The position numbers and the translations under genes were made by a program. A stretch of 64,000 nt of DNA from Candidatus Aalborgicola lynettensis (GTDB lineage Bacteria > Pseudomonadota > Gammaproteobacteria > Burkholderiales > Burkholderiaceae_C): the NCBI GenBank assembly GCA_016719405.1, contig JADJZE010000024.1, forward strand, positions 1-64,000, in the 5' to 3' direction. The notes under the pieces were generated by a model, which made no database searches, was not told the origin of the DNA, and saw only the letters and a program-made list of their open reading frames with translations. Of this stretch, positions 18,444 through 26,887 are shown one piece after another (within the stretch, counting starts at the first letter, position 1; every line of letters begins with the position of its first letter).

Positions 18444-19382
18444 ATGAGCGACATCGTCACTTACCCCGCACCCACCGACGTGCATTTTTCGCGCTTCATT
18501 GCCGCCCCGCTGACCCTGGTATGGCGCGCCCACACCGAGCAAGGGCAATTGGAGCGGTGGTGGGGGCCAGAGGGCTATTCCATCACCACGCATGAAATGG
18601 ACGTGCGTGCTGGCGGGCGCTGGAAATTCGTCATGCACGGGCCGGGTGTAAGCACCGACGCCAATGCACCCTTTGGAGGGCCGACCACCGATTTTCCCAA
18701 CCTCATTCAGTACGAAGAAGTGGTGCCCGAGCAAAAGCTGGTGTGGTCGCACGGCAATTTTGACGCGGTGATGTTCCACGTCACCACCACCTTCAAAGCC
18801 GAAGGTGACGGCACCCGTCTGGAGACCACCATGCGCCTGCCCAGCCAGGCCGAGCGCGATGCCAAGGCTACCTACGCCGTGCCGGGCCACGAGTCCACCA
18901 TGGAAAAACTAGAAGCCTATTTGCGCCAGCCGCACCACGAGTTGTCTTTCACGCGGGTGCTGCAAGTGCCCGTGGCCAAGGTGTGGGCGGCCTGGACGGT
19001 GCGTGAGCAACTCATGCCCTGGTATTGCCCCAAGCCCTGGCAACTGGCCGAGTGCGAAATTGATCTGCGCTGCGGCGGTGCTTTTTACACGCAGATGCAG
19101 GGACCCAACGGCGAAAGCCATGAACTCATGAGTTGCTACTTGGTGGTGGAACCCGAGCGTCGCCTGGTCTGGACCAACGCCTTGCAGCCCGGCTATGCCC
19201 CCGCCACCAAGCCCTGGTGCACCTGCGCGGTGGAGTTGCATGCGGTGAGTGAGACTGAAACGCGCCTGACTGCACGCGTAATGCACGCCGACAGCGCTAC
19301 TTGCGAAGATCACGCCAAGATGGGGTTCCCCCACGGCTGGCATGTGGCGTTGGATCAGATGGTGGCGTTGCTGGTGAAGTAG
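18444..19382 (+). CDS. Tandem SRPBCC (AHSA1) fusion protein
   Basis: 312 residues holding two successive AHSA1 domains. The first (about 5-150) has FSRFIAAPLTLVWRAHTEQG, WWGPEGY, VPEQKLVWSHGNF and the terminal helix GHESTMEKLEAYL. The second (about 157-310) has SFTRVLQVPVAKVWAAWTV, PWYCPKPW, LVVEPERRLVWTN and a terminal helix GFPHGWHVALDQM. ATG 18444 is preceded by AGGAG. A much longer open frame upstream is only a shadow of the preceding gene. It probably arose by fusion of two adjacent family members. Same operon as ArsR; function unknown. Confidence 0.85.
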   Translation: MSDIVTYPAPTDVHFSRFIAAPLTLVWRAHTEQGQLERWWGPEGYSITTHEMDVRAGGRWKFVMHGPGVSTDANAPFGGPTTDFPNLIQYEEVVPEQKLVWSHGNFDAVMFHVTTTFKAEGDGTRLETTMRLPSQAERDAKATYAVPGHESTMEKLEAYLRQPHHELSFTRVLQVPVAKVWAAWTVREQLMPWYCPKPWQLAECEIDLRCGGAFYTQMQGPNGESHELMSCYLVVEPERRLVWTNALQPGYAPATKPWCTCAVELHAVSETETRLTARVMHADSATCEDHAKMGFPHGWHVALDQMVALLVK

Positions 19383-19412
19383 CGATGTGGGCACGCGAGC
19401 CGCACCATGCAC

Positions 19413-19841
19413 TCAGCTATTGGCCCGCCCTTTCAGCCACCGCATCAACCCGCCCACCACCGGCAACTTCTCGTACAACTCCTGCGCCGCATCCCAGTAG
19501 TCGCGGTGCAGGGTAATGCGGCCATCCCCGCCCAGAACCAGGTGCGAGCCGCCCAGAATGCACTGCGGCTGGCCTTGTTTGAAACGCCTGAACGCAAAGC
19601 GGAATTCCCAAGTCAAAAAACACTGGTTGCCCTGGACGATGCGCCCGGTCACGACAAAGTGCGGGTTCTCCAGGCTCACGTACATGTGGCGAAAAATGCG
19701 CTGAATCTCGGTCAGGCCCTGCACGTCGTTAAACGGGTCTTTAAAGCGCGCCCGCGGGGCGTAGATGGTGTCCAGCGCTTCCACCCCCGCAGGGGTGAGG
19801 GTCTGGAAGGCGTTAACGATGCGGTCTACCGAAGTTTCCAT
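19413..19841 (-). CDS. NTF2-like (SnoaL-type) protein, last gene of lipid operon
   Basis: 142 residues of the nuclear-transport-factor-2 fold: VNAFQTLTPAGVEALDTIYA, ARFKDPFNDVQGL, IFRHMYVSLENPHFVV, FRRFKQGQPQCILGGSH and the C-terminal DGRITLHRDYWDAAQELYEK, typical of the NTF2 family found beside cfa-type and SDR genes. Such proteins can be small isomerases or hydrolases, or binding proteins. It follows the SDR gene by five bases. Confidence 0.8.
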   Translation of the reverse strand: METSVDRIVNAFQTLTPAGVEALDTIYAPRARFKDPFNDVQGLTEIQRIFRHMYVSLENPHFVVTGRIVQGNQCFLTWEFRFAFRRFKQGQPQCILGGSHLVLGGDGRITLHRDYWDAAQELYEKLPVVGGLMRWLKGRANS

Positions 19842-19846
19842 GGTGT

Positions 19847-20638
19847 TCAGGCCTGCTTGAGACGGCGCGTGGCGGCAAAAAATGCGGGGTAGGTCAACAG
19901 CTGCAGGGCTTTCATCCAGCGGGTAAAGCGCTTGGGGAAATGCATTTCAAAATCACCCTGCGCCCAGCCTTTCAGTATCTCCTGCGCTGCCTGCTCCGGC
20001 GTAATGAGGGCCGGCATTTTGAACTGGTTTTGGCGCGTGAGCGGCGTGTCGACAAAACCAGGGTTGATGAGCGACACACCCACGCCTTGGGGGCGCAGGT
20101 CCAGGTACAGGGTTTCAGTCAGGTTAATCAGCGCCGCCTTGGTCGGGCCATAGGCCAGGCTGTTGGGCAGGCCGCGGTAGCCGGCCACGCTGCCCATCAG
20201 GCTGATGTGGCCGCGCTGCCCGGTGCTGGGGTTCACGGCTTGGGCCAGCAGGTGGGGAATGACCGCATCCAACAAATACAGCGCGCCCAGGTAGTTGATT
20301 TCGTTATGGCGCAGCAGGTCGGGCATGTCGATATGGGTGGCATCCATGGCGTGGTAGTGGCCCGCGCAGTACACCACGCAGTCCAGGGGGCCCTGTGCCA
20401 CCAAAGTTTGCACGGCAGCCTTTACCGCCTGCGGGTCGGTAACATCCAGCGCCAAGGCTTGTGCACCGGGGTGGGCTTGCACAAAGGTGGCCAGCGCACC
20501 GACGCTGCGGGCCGACACCACCACCCGGGCACCTTGGGCGTGCAGCGCGGATGCGGTGGCGCGGCCAATACCGGTGGAAGCGCCCACCAACCACACGGTG
20601 CGGCCATTCCAGTCGCGCATTTTGGGGTTTAGTGCCAT
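19847..20638 (-). CDS. Short-chain dehydrogenase/reductase
   Basis: 263 residues of the classical SDR fold: the cofactor motif GASTGIGRATA (residues about 19-29), DVTDPQ, the structural NAG-like motif YCAGHYH, the catalytic Ser in ISLMGSVAGYRG and Tyr-x3-Lys in AYGPTKAAL. It has a C-terminal basic membrane-associating tail (FPKRFTRWMKALQLLTYPAF), suggesting a lipid substrate. ATG 20638 is preferred to upstream starts, which run into a repeat element at 20681-20708. It probably reduces or oxidises a carbonyl/hydroxyl group on a lipid intermediate (inference from context). Confidence 0.85.
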   Translation of the reverse strand: MALNPKMRDWNGRTVWLVGASTGIGRATASALHAQGARVVVSARSVGALATFVQAHPGAQALALDVTDPQAVKAAVQTLVAQGPLDCVVYCAGHYHAMDATHIDMPDLLRHNEINYLGALYLLDAVIPHLLAQAVNPSTGQRGHISLMGSVAGYRGLPNSLAYGPTKAALINLTETLYLDLRPQGVGVSLINPGFVDTPLTRQNQFKMPALITPEQAAQEILKGWAQGDFEMHFPKRFTRWMKALQLLTYPAFFAATRRLKQA

Positions 20639-20680
20639 GGCTGCAAATCTCCATAAACAGGCGCATTTGCTACCATTTTT

Positions 20681-20708
20681 ATAGCTGCTTGCGCACATCC
20701 AGTAAGCG
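20681..20708 (+). repeat. Dispersed TAGCTGCTTGCGC repeat, copy A
   Basis: The 28 bases from ATAGCTGCTTGCGCAC to GTAAGCG match 26 of 28 positions of an inverted copy at 62335-62362, and both are flanked by an A/T run containing TTTTTATAG. A third, partial copy is at 54617-54660. This copy sits in the only sizeable gap within the lipid operon, between the DUF3833 and SDR genes. Confidence 0.75.
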
Positions 20709-20720
20709 TGAATGGCATAT

Positions 20721-21278
20721 TTACCTCTTAAAAAAGGACAGAGTCACTTCGCCCAGACCCACGCCCCACTTGCGCATGGCGGCTTTGTTGAGCATGACTT
20801 TGTCGTTCATCAGGTACATCCAGTCGTCAAACTGCACCTCCACCACTTTGCCGTCCACCGGCAGCGCCAGCGTGTAGGCCCAGTTAAAGGCGTTGCCGCT
20901 TTGCTGGCCTTGCGCGGTGCCCACCACGTCGTCGGCCACACCGGTGTAGCGGCCACCGGCATGGCGGGTCAGTCGCCAAATGCGGCGCTGGGTGCTGCCG
21001 TCGGAATAGGTAAAGGCTTCGTCCAGCACGCCGCTGTCGCCCGTCCAGGTGCAGTCCATCACCACGGTAAAGCGCTTGACCACCTTGCCCGAACGGTCGG
21101 TGAACACGCCATAGGCGTCCAGCGTGCCATTAAAGTAGTCGCGCAGCTCCAGCACCGGTTTTTCTGCGGCGTAGTCCTGAATTTTGGGCGTGCTACAGGC
21201 CCCCAGCAATGCGGTGGACAACACGGCGGCAAGAAGGAGTGCGCGGCTCGATACCGTGCGGCGTTTCATGGTGTTCAT
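20721..21278 (-). CDS. DUF3833 family lipoprotein
   Basis: 185 residues with a type II signal peptide (lipobox LLGAC, lipidated Cys about residue 28) followed by a DUF3833 domain: LRDYFNGTLDAYGVFTDRSG, VMDCTWTGD, LDEAFTYSDGSTQRRIWRLT and WMYLMNDKVMLNKAAMRKWG. Members recur in cfa-linked gene clusters; biochemical role unknown. It overlaps the MFS stop by 4 bases. The mature protein should be anchored in the inner or outer membrane facing the periplasm. Confidence 0.85.
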   Translation of the reverse strand: MNTMKRRTVSSRALLLAAVLSTALLGACSTPKIQDYAAEKPVLELRDYFNGTLDAYGVFTDRSGKVVKRFTVVMDCTWTGDSGVLDEAFTYSDGSTQRRIWRLTRHAGGRYTGVADDVVGTAQGQQSGNAFNWAYTLALPVDGKVVEVQFDDWMYLMNDKVMLNKAAMRKWGVGLGEVTLSFFKR

Positions 21279-22699
21279 AGGGATTGCGGCTGAGCCGTGG
21301 GTTGGATGATGAAAATGTGCAGCGCGATGGCGGCCATTGCTTTAAGCACACAGGGCAACAGGCAATACGCCGCGGTGAGCACGCCCAAAGCTGCGGCGTC
21401 GCGCGTGCCGGGCTCATAGCCCAGCCAGCCCAAGAGGGGCAGCGCCAGGCCGGCGGCCAGGGCCAGGTTGAGCTTGGTGGCAAAGTTCCACCAACCGAAA
21501 TACGCGCCCTCGGCCCGGCCCCGGTCGCCGCCTTGCTGAATGACTCCGGCCAGCAACGCGCCGGGAATGGCCAAGTCGCTACCCAACGCCGCGCCCGACA
21601 AGGCACACACCAGCAAAAACCACAGCGCATCGCCCGCGCCCAACTGGCTGGCACCGGCAAACACGGCAATCGACAGCAACATGCCCAAGCGCCAGCTGCG
21701 TACCAGGCCCCAGCGGGCCACTGCGCGCAACCACAATGGCATGGACAACGCGCCGCAGGCAAAGTACATGCCCAGTGCGCCAGACTGCATGGCCTCGCTC
21801 GCCTGCAGGCGGTCTTGCACAAAAAACAGCACCAACGTGGCGGGTATGGCGCTGGCAATGCCATTGAGCAGGTACACCACCAGCAGGCGGCGAAAGTGGG
21901 TGTTGCGCCACGGGTGCCACAAGGCGCTGGGGCCAGGAGTCTGGGCGGCAGAGCGCTTTGCGTAGGTAAAGGAGGAGCCCGCGCAGCGGGCGGGGGACAC
22001 GAAGCAAAGCGCTTTGCCGCCCAGACTCCTGGAAACGTGACCCGATGCCACTTCAAGCGCGGCGGGAAAACATGGCCGCGGTGCCTGTCGCCACGCCAAC
22101 CAGCCCACGAGCAACCCAACCCACAGCAACGCCAGCATGACCGGCACGCCCAACAGCGCGGGCGTCACTGCAGCCAGCAACACGCCTACCAGCCCCAGGC
22201 CTTCGCGCCACGCCACGATGCGGCTGCGGTACAGCGCATCTCCGCCCAGCATGGCGCCCCAGGACTGGTGCGCCACCGACACGGCGCTGTAGGCGGCATA
22301 GGTGATCACCAGCCAAAAGCCCGCCCACCACAACAGGACCACCGGATCGTGCAGCATGGGCATGAACAGTGCCGAAAAACCCACCCCCAGCACCAGCGCA
22401 CTGGCCGCGCCCAACGCCAGCACGGCGGAAAGCGACCTGGCAAACAAGCGGTCACACCAGCGCCCCAACAGCGGGTCAATCACTGCGTCCAGCAGGCGCG
22501 CACCCAACAGTACGGCACCCAGCGCGGTCAGCGAAACGCCCCACTCTTTGGCGTACAAGTTGGGCATCAACACATACAGCGGCAGCGCGCAAAACGCCAG
22601 CGGCAGGCCCAGCAGGCCGTAGCGCAGGCCATCGGCCACACGCCAGTTGCGCGCTAATGCACCCGACGCAGCGGCAGCGCTGGCGGTCTGCAGATTCAT
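21275..22699 (-). CDS. MFS transporter of the lipid operon, carrying a palindromic insertion
   Basis: 474 residues, 11-12 helices, GPH/MelB-like major facilitator (YGLLGLPLAFCALPLYVLMP; LLGARLLDAVIDPLLGRWCD; second half LVVYLLNGIASAIPATLVLF). It probably moves a lipid-linked or small amphipathic substrate; the substrate is unknown. ATG 22699 overlaps the stop of the upstream chalcone-isomerase-like gene by 4 bases. Odd feature: residues about 222-255, in the central loop between helices 6 and 7, are encoded by a 100-bp nested palindrome (21933-22032) read through in frame, giving an atypical stretch (SLGGKALCFVSPARCAGSSF). This element is absent from the expected fold and looks inserted. Confidence 0.8.
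   Translation of the reverse strand: MNLQTASAAAASGALARNWRVADGLRYGLLGLPLAFCALPLYVLMPNLYAKEWGVSLTALGAVLLGARLLDAVIDPLLGRWCDRLFARSLSAVLALGAASALVLGVGFSALFMPMLHDPVVLLWWAGFWLVITYAAYSAVSVAHQSWGAMLGGDALYRSRIVAWREGLGLVGVLLAAVTPALLGVPVMLALLWVGLLVGWLAWRQAPRPCFPAALEVASGHVSRSLGGKALCFVSPARCAGSSFTYAKRSAAQTPGPSALWHPWRNTHFRRLLVVYLLNGIASAIPATLVLFFVQDRLQASEAMQSGALGMYFACGALSMPLWLRAVARWGLVRSWRLGMLLSIAVFAGASQLGAGDALWFLLVCALSGAALGSDLAIPGALLAGVIQQGGDRGRAEGAYFGWWNFATKLNLALAAGLALPLLGWLGYEPGTRDAAALGVLTAAYCLLPCVLKAMAAIALHIFIIQPTAQPQSL
21933..22032. repeat. 100-bp nested palindromic element inside the MFS gene
   Basis: Outer arms of 29 bases, 21933-21961 (starting CCAGGAGTCTGGGCGGCA) and 22004-22032 (ending TGCCGCCCAGACTCCTGG), are inverted copies matching at 28 of 29 positions. 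The 42-base loop holds an inner perfect hairpin GCCCGC-GCA-GCGGGC (21977-21991). This has the form of a REP/BIME-type or MITE-like element. It keeps the host reading frame open. Confidence 0.8.
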
Positions 22700-23268
22700 G
22701 GCGACACGCGCCCTACCGCCGGTGCGCTGGCCTGCGCCAGCAAGGCGCGGCGCAGTTGCGGCTGCGAGGTTTGCGGGCTGAGCCAAATGCCAAAAAACAG
22801 CTTGGCAAACTGGGGGTCGCGCACCTCACCCAACAAGCGCCCATTGCTCCAAAACACGGCACCGCTGCCACTCTGGTGCACACCGGTGATGCGGTCGCCC
22901 TTTTTCACATCGGGAAACAGCGCACGCATCTACCCCTCCCACGCCGCTTCCTGCGCTGCAGTCAAGGGCGCTTGGCGGCGCATTTCTTCAATGGAGCGCC
23001 GGGCAATGTCGGCACCTTTGAAGTCGCGCAGATACGCCAGGTCCAGCACAAAGGGGCTCTGCTCAAATGCCGACTCCTTGAAGCCAGGTGCCACCCACAA
23101 GGTAGCCTGGTACACCTCGAAGCCCCAGAACGTCATGGTGCTCTGCCCTGCCAGCGTGGCAGCGGGCAGCGCCCCTTGCAACTCGGGCGGCAAGGGCCTG
23201 GCATGGGTTTGCAAGCCAAAAAGGCCTATTACGCCCGCCAATAGTGCGTAAGCAGCTACGTTTTTCAT
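22696..23268 (-). pseudogene. Chalcone-isomerase-like protein, split by an in-frame TAG
   Basis: Two pieces in one frame form a single secreted protein of about 190 residues. Residues 1-112 begin with a signal peptide (MKNVAAYALLAGVIGLFGLQ) and carry TFWGFEVYQATLWVAPGF. After TAG at 22930-22932 the frame continues without loss: ALFPDVKKGDRITGVHQ, GAVFWSNGRLLGEV, and FAKLFFGIWLSPQTS. These are typical of the bacterial chalcone-isomerase-like (Chalcone_3) family found in cfa-linked clusters. A CAG-to-TAG change explains the break; ATG follows the stop directly, so re-initiation is possible. Overlaps cfa-type gene by 4 bases upstream and the MFS gene downstream. Confidence 0.7.
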
Positions 23269-24545
23269 AGCGAATGGGCAGAAGGTTTGGCCAGTGTGTA
23301 CTGCACCAGGTTGATGTCACCGGCGTCAAACGCGGCTTCGCAGTAGGCCAGGTAGAACTCCCAGATACGCATAAACCGTTCGTCAAAGCCCAGCGTGGCC
23401 ACCTCGGCCTTGCGCGCCAAAAAGGCATCGCGCCAGCGGCGCAGGGTCTCGGCGTAGTCGGCGCCAAAGGCAAATTCGTCTACCACCTCCAGCCCCGCAG
23501 CCTGCGCCTGGCGGCGAAACTCGCGCGGGCACGGCAGGCAGCCACCGGGAAAGATGTACTGCTGGATAAAGTCGGTTGACGCCGCATAACGCTCAAACAG
23601 CGCGTCTTCAATCACGATGCTTTGCACACAGGCGCGCCCACCGGGCTTGAGCAGGCGGCCCACGGTGGCAAAGTATTCGGGCCAATAGGCTTGGCCTACG
23701 GCCTCCACCATCTCGATGGAGCAAATGGCGTCAAACGGGGCGTCCTTAATGTCGCGGTAGTCTTGCAGGCGCAAGTCGGCACGCGCGCCCGGCCCGGTGG
23801 CTACACCGTGGCGCTGCATGCGGGCATTGGCCCAGGCCAGTTGCTCGGTGGAGAGCGTGACACCCACTACCGACGCACCGCGCTGCACCGTGGCCTGCTC
23901 GGCCAAGGCGCCCCAGCCACAACCAATTTCCAGCACGCGGTCGCCGGGCTGCACACCGGCCATGTCCAGGGCGCGGCGCACTTTGGCGTGTTGGGCCTGC
24001 GGCATGGGGCGGCTCAGGTCGCCCTCAAACCAGGCGCTGGAGTAGTTCATGGTGTCGTCCAGCCACAGGCGGTAAAACGCGTTGCCCAGGTCGTAGTGGG
24101 CGTGGATGTTTTTGCGGCTGTTGGCGCGGCTGTTGTGGTGCAGCAGGTGTTTGACGCGGTACAGCAAGCGACCCAGCCAGGTACCAAAAATAATGGCATC
24201 GACCTGCTGGCGGTTGGCGCAAAACACCTTGAGCAGTTCGGTCAGATCGGGCGTGGTCCAGTCACCGGCAATGTAGCTTTCGGCAAAACCAATATCACCG
24301 GACTTGAGGGCCGCGCCAAACACGTTCCAGTTGCGCAGCGTCATGCTGGCGCTGGGGTGCTTGGGGGTGTGCATGGCATGGTGCTGGGGGTGCTCGCCAA
24401 AGCGGCGCTGCGAGCCATCGGGCAGGTACAGGGTGAGCGCGCCGTGGCGCAGGTTTTCCAACAGGCGCAGCGCGTTGCGTGCGGCCAGCGGTGCGTCTTT
24501 AGGGGTGGCAAAACGGGGTGCGGCGGTAGTGGTTGCGGTGGTCAT
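23265..24545 (-). CDS. Cyclopropane-fatty-acyl-phospholipid synthase family methyltransferase
   Basis: 426 residues. The N-terminal lipid-binding part (1-125) is followed by the family signature AHYDLGNAFYRLWLDDTMNYS and a Rossmann SAM-binding domain (VLEIGCGWGALAEQA; SIEMVEAVG; FIFPGG-like QQYIFPGGCLP; WRDAFLARKAEV). These enzymes transfer a methylene or methyl group from SAM to double bonds of acyl chains in membrane phospholipids. ATG 24545 has AGGAG six bases upstream. Being embedded with an FAD oxidoreductase and DUF1365 suggests it belongs to the cfa-paralogue group making modified (for example methylated or furan) fatty acids, rather than being the housekeeping Cfa. That is inference. 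Confidence 0.85.
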   Translation of the reverse strand: MTTATTTAAPRFATPKDAPLAARNALRLLENLRHGALTLYLPDGSQRRFGEHPQHHAMHTPKHPSASMTLRNWNVFGAALKSGDIGFAESYIAGDWTTPDLTELLKVFCANRQQVDAIIFGTWLGRLLYRVKHLLHHNSRANSRKNIHAHYDLGNAFYRLWLDDTMNYSSAWFEGDLSRPMPQAQHAKVRRALDMAGVQPGDRVLEIGCGWGALAEQATVQRGASVVGVTLSTEQLAWANARMQRHGVATGPGARADLRLQDYRDIKDAPFDAICSIEMVEAVGQAYWPEYFATVGRLLKPGGRACVQSIVIEDALFERYAASTDFIQQYIFPGGCLPCPREFRRQAQAAGLEVVDEFAFGADYAETLRRWRDAFLARKAEVATLGFDERFMRIWEFYLAYCEAAFDAGDINLVQYTLAKPSAHSL

Positions 24546-24605
24546 GGTGGGCTCCTGGTGGGGCGAAATCAAGGGTGCAAAAAAATGGGCTGGGTGGCAG
24601 GTTGA

Positions 24606-25445
24606 CTAACGCGAAACAAAGTTTGGCGGTGGCTCTGGCTTGCGAAAGAAGGGCACCTTTTTTAGCCACAGGCGCAAGGCCTGGGTGTGGATGTGCAGCA
24701 CCACGCCCAACGTCATGGCCGGGTAGCGCCACAGTGCGTGGCGCAGGGCCGCAGGGGTGAGGGGCTGCAGCGTGCCACTGACGCTGGTTTTCAGCAGCGC
24801 CTGCTGGGCACTTGTCGCTGCAGCAGATTCAGCCGGTGTGTCATCAAAATAATCCACACACGCCACCGTGCGCGCCTGTGCGCCCTGCCCTGCCTGCGTG
24901 CGCATAAACCGAAAACGGTAGTGGCCCTGTACCGGGTTGAAAGGCGACACATGGAACACCTTGGTGGCGCGCTGCTCCACGCCGTAACGCGGTGCGTCCA
25001 GCACATAACAATGCCGCTCGCCAAAGGTGTTGTTGACCTCCACCACAATGGCGCGCAGGGCACCGTTTTGGTCGCCTTGCGCATCTGTCGCGCGGTGGCA
25101 GTACCAAAAACTCACCGGTTTAAAGGTGTAACCCAGCACGCGCGGGTAGGTGTGCAGCCATACCTCACCCGTCGCATCGTGAATACCTTCGCGCTGCAGC
25201 AGCTCGTCCAGCCAGGCCAGCGCACCGCCCTGCTCGGGCGCGCGACCATCGCCATGGTCGGTGTCAAAAAAGCTCAGCATGCCAGATCGGTTGATGGCCC
25301 ACTCACCCGTCTGCGGCTCTGCTTTTTGCAGGCTGCGCATGGGCAGCATCAAAAAGTAGGTGGGGTAGGCAAAGGCGTGGTGGCGCGGGCGCAGCCGCGT
25401 GTGGCGCACCTGGCCAAAGCCGATCAGTGCGACGGGCTGGGTCAC
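24606..25445 (-). CDS. DUF1365 family protein
   Basis: 279 residues matching DUF1365: GFGQVRHTRLRPRHHAFAYP, LMLPMRSLQ, LHTYPRVLGYTFKPVSFWYC, VVEVNNTFGERHCYVL, KVFHVSPFNPVQGHYRFRF, and a C-terminal hydrophobic/amphipathic stretch. The family almost always lies between an FAD-dependent amine-oxidase-like gene and a cfa-type gene, as here, and is thought to take part in fatty-acid modification; its chemistry is not established to my knowledge. It overlaps the FAD oxidoreductase gene by 4 bases. Confidence 0.85.
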   Translation of the reverse strand: MTQPVALIGFGQVRHTRLRPRHHAFAYPTYFLMLPMRSLQKAEPQTGEWAINRSGMLSFFDTDHGDGRAPEQGGALAWLDELLQREGIHDATGEVWLHTYPRVLGYTFKPVSFWYCHRATDAQGDQNGALRAIVVEVNNTFGERHCYVLDAPRYGVEQRATKVFHVSPFNPVQGHYRFRFMRTQAGQGAQARTVACVDYFDDTPAESAAATSAQQALLKTSVSGTLQPLTPAALRHALWRYPAMTLGVVLHIHTQALRLWLKKVPFFRKPEPPPNFVSR

Positions 25446-26779
25446 GCTGCAACCCTCTGGGCCACTGGGGCACTTTCTACATCGTGGAGCAACTGGGCGG
25501 CGGCAGCCATGCCGGCTTTGAGGCCGTCTTCATGAAAGCCATAACCCATCCAGGCACCAGCAAAGTAGCGGTTGTTTTGGCCCTGCAAGGCGGGCATGCG
25601 CTGCTGGGCGGCCACAGCGGCCAGATCGAACACCGGGTGGGCGTAGTCGTATTCGCCAATGATGGTGTCTTTGGCAATGGCACGCACCGGGTTGAGCGAC
25701 ACCACCACCGGCTGCTCCCACGGCAAAGGCTGTAGGCGGTTGAGCAGGTAGTGCAGGCACACCTGATTACGGTCTGGGTCACGACCCTGTCCGCGCTCGT
25801 AGTTCCATGCCGCCCAGGCAGCCTGGCGCGTGGGCAGCACCGACACATCGGTGTGCAACACGGCCTTGTTGGGCTGGTACTGGATGGCACCCAGCACTTT
25901 TTGCTCCTGCACACTAGGCTCAAATAACATGCCCAAAGCCTGGTCGGAATGGGTGGCGATGATGACTTTGTCAAACAGTTCAGCACCGGCGGCGGTGTAG
26001 ATGCGCACCCCGTTTTTGCTATTGCTGGTTTGGCCCAAGCTGTCGATGCGGCGCACGGGGGTGTTCAAGCGCTTGTCGGCAATGCCGGCTACGATTTTTC
26101 CCACATAGTGTTTGGCACCACCCTGCACCGTCCACCACTGGGGGCGGTTGGTAATTTGCAGCAGGCCATGGTTGTGGCAAAAGCGCACCATGGTCGATAC
26201 CGGAAACTGCAGCATTTGGGCCGTGGGGCAGCTCCAGATGCAGGCCATCATGGGCAAAAAGTACCAGTCGCAAAACGCCGCGCCAAAGCCCTGCTCGCGC
26301 AAAAAGTCACCCAAGGGCTGGCGCAATTGGATCTCGGAGCCGCTTTCGGCCATTTGGGTGGTGAGGGCGTTAAAGCGCAGCAGGTCGCGCAGCATGCCCC
26401 AAAAACGTGGGTTGACCAGATTGCCTCTTTGGGCAAACACGGTGTTCAGGCTGGTGCCACTCCATTCCATGGGGCGGCCCGTGGCGCCGTCTTGCGCCTG
26501 CACCGAAAACGACATGTCGGATTTGGCGGTGGCCACACCCAGCTCGGCCAATAGCGCAATGAGCTGCGGGTAGGTGCGCTCGTTGAGCACCAAAAAACCG
26601 GTATCGACCCCGTGGGTGACCATCCCTTGGGGCGTAGGCAGCGTCACATCCACGGTATGGGTGTGGCCGCCAAAGTAGCTACCGGCTTCGAACAGCGTGA
26701 CCTGCGCATGGCCTGCCAGTTTGTGCGCGGCCGCCAGGCCTGAAATGCCGGAACCGACAATTGCAACGCGTAGTGACAC
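25442..26779 (-). CDS. FAD-dependent amine-oxidase/desaturase-like oxidoreductase
   Basis: 445 residues with an N-terminal dinucleotide-binding motif VAIVGSGISGLAAAHKLA and FEAGSYFGGHTHTVD. Mid-protein segments are HGVDTGFLVLNERTYPQLIA, CDWYFLPMMACIWSCP and GGAKHYVGKI. The C-terminal FAD segment is NNRYFAGAWMGYGFHEDGLK. It belongs to the flavin family that includes phytoene-desaturase-like and cfa-linked flavoproteins. It is the first gene of the operon and would act on lipid acyl chains or on the product of the methyltransferase. It is transcribed divergently from the TetR gene; the 108-base gap holds both promoters. Confidence 0.85.
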   Translation of the reverse strand: MSLRVAIVGSGISGLAAAHKLAGHAQVTLFEAGSYFGGHTHTVDVTLPTPQGMVTHGVDTGFLVLNERTYPQLIALLAELGVATAKSDMSFSVQAQDGATGRPMEWSGTSLNTVFAQRGNLVNPRFWGMLRDLLRFNALTTQMAESGSEIQLRQPLGDFLREQGFGAAFCDWYFLPMMACIWSCPTAQMLQFPVSTMVRFCHNHGLLQITNRPQWWTVQGGAKHYVGKIVAGIADKRLNTPVRRIDSLGQTSNSKNGVRIYTAAGAELFDKVIIATHSDQALGMLFEPSVQEQKVLGAIQYQPNKAVLHTDVSVLPTRQAAWAAWNYERGQGRDPDRNQVCLHYLLNRLQPLPWEQPVVVSLNPVRAIAKDTIIGEYDYAHPVFDLAAVAAQQRMPALQGQNNRYFAGAWMGYGFHEDGLKAGMAAAAQLLHDVESAPVAQRVAA

Positions 26780-26823
26780 AAGAAACTCCTATTGCCTGTA
26801 AAATAACCAAAACGTCTTCAACT

Positions 26824-26838
26824 AGTATGTAATGTACT
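26824..26838. promoter_or_regulatory. Possible TetR operator between divergent genes
   Basis: AGTA-7-TACT (AGTATGTAATGTACT) is the clearest inverted repeat in the AT-rich gap between the FAD oxidoreductase and TetR genes. Divergent TetR genes usually control their neighbour from such a gap. The repeat is short, so this is a weak call. Confidence 0.3.
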
Positions 26839-26887
26839 TTTTGTGACTATTAAGTTCATTTAAAACCATAAATACCATTTTGTCATC

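Noticed and set aside
21284..22657. Plus-strand frame opposite the MFS gene (457 codons)
   Set aside because: Gln/His/Arg-rich antisense translation without domain or ribosome site; the minus-strand MFS protein is clearly real.
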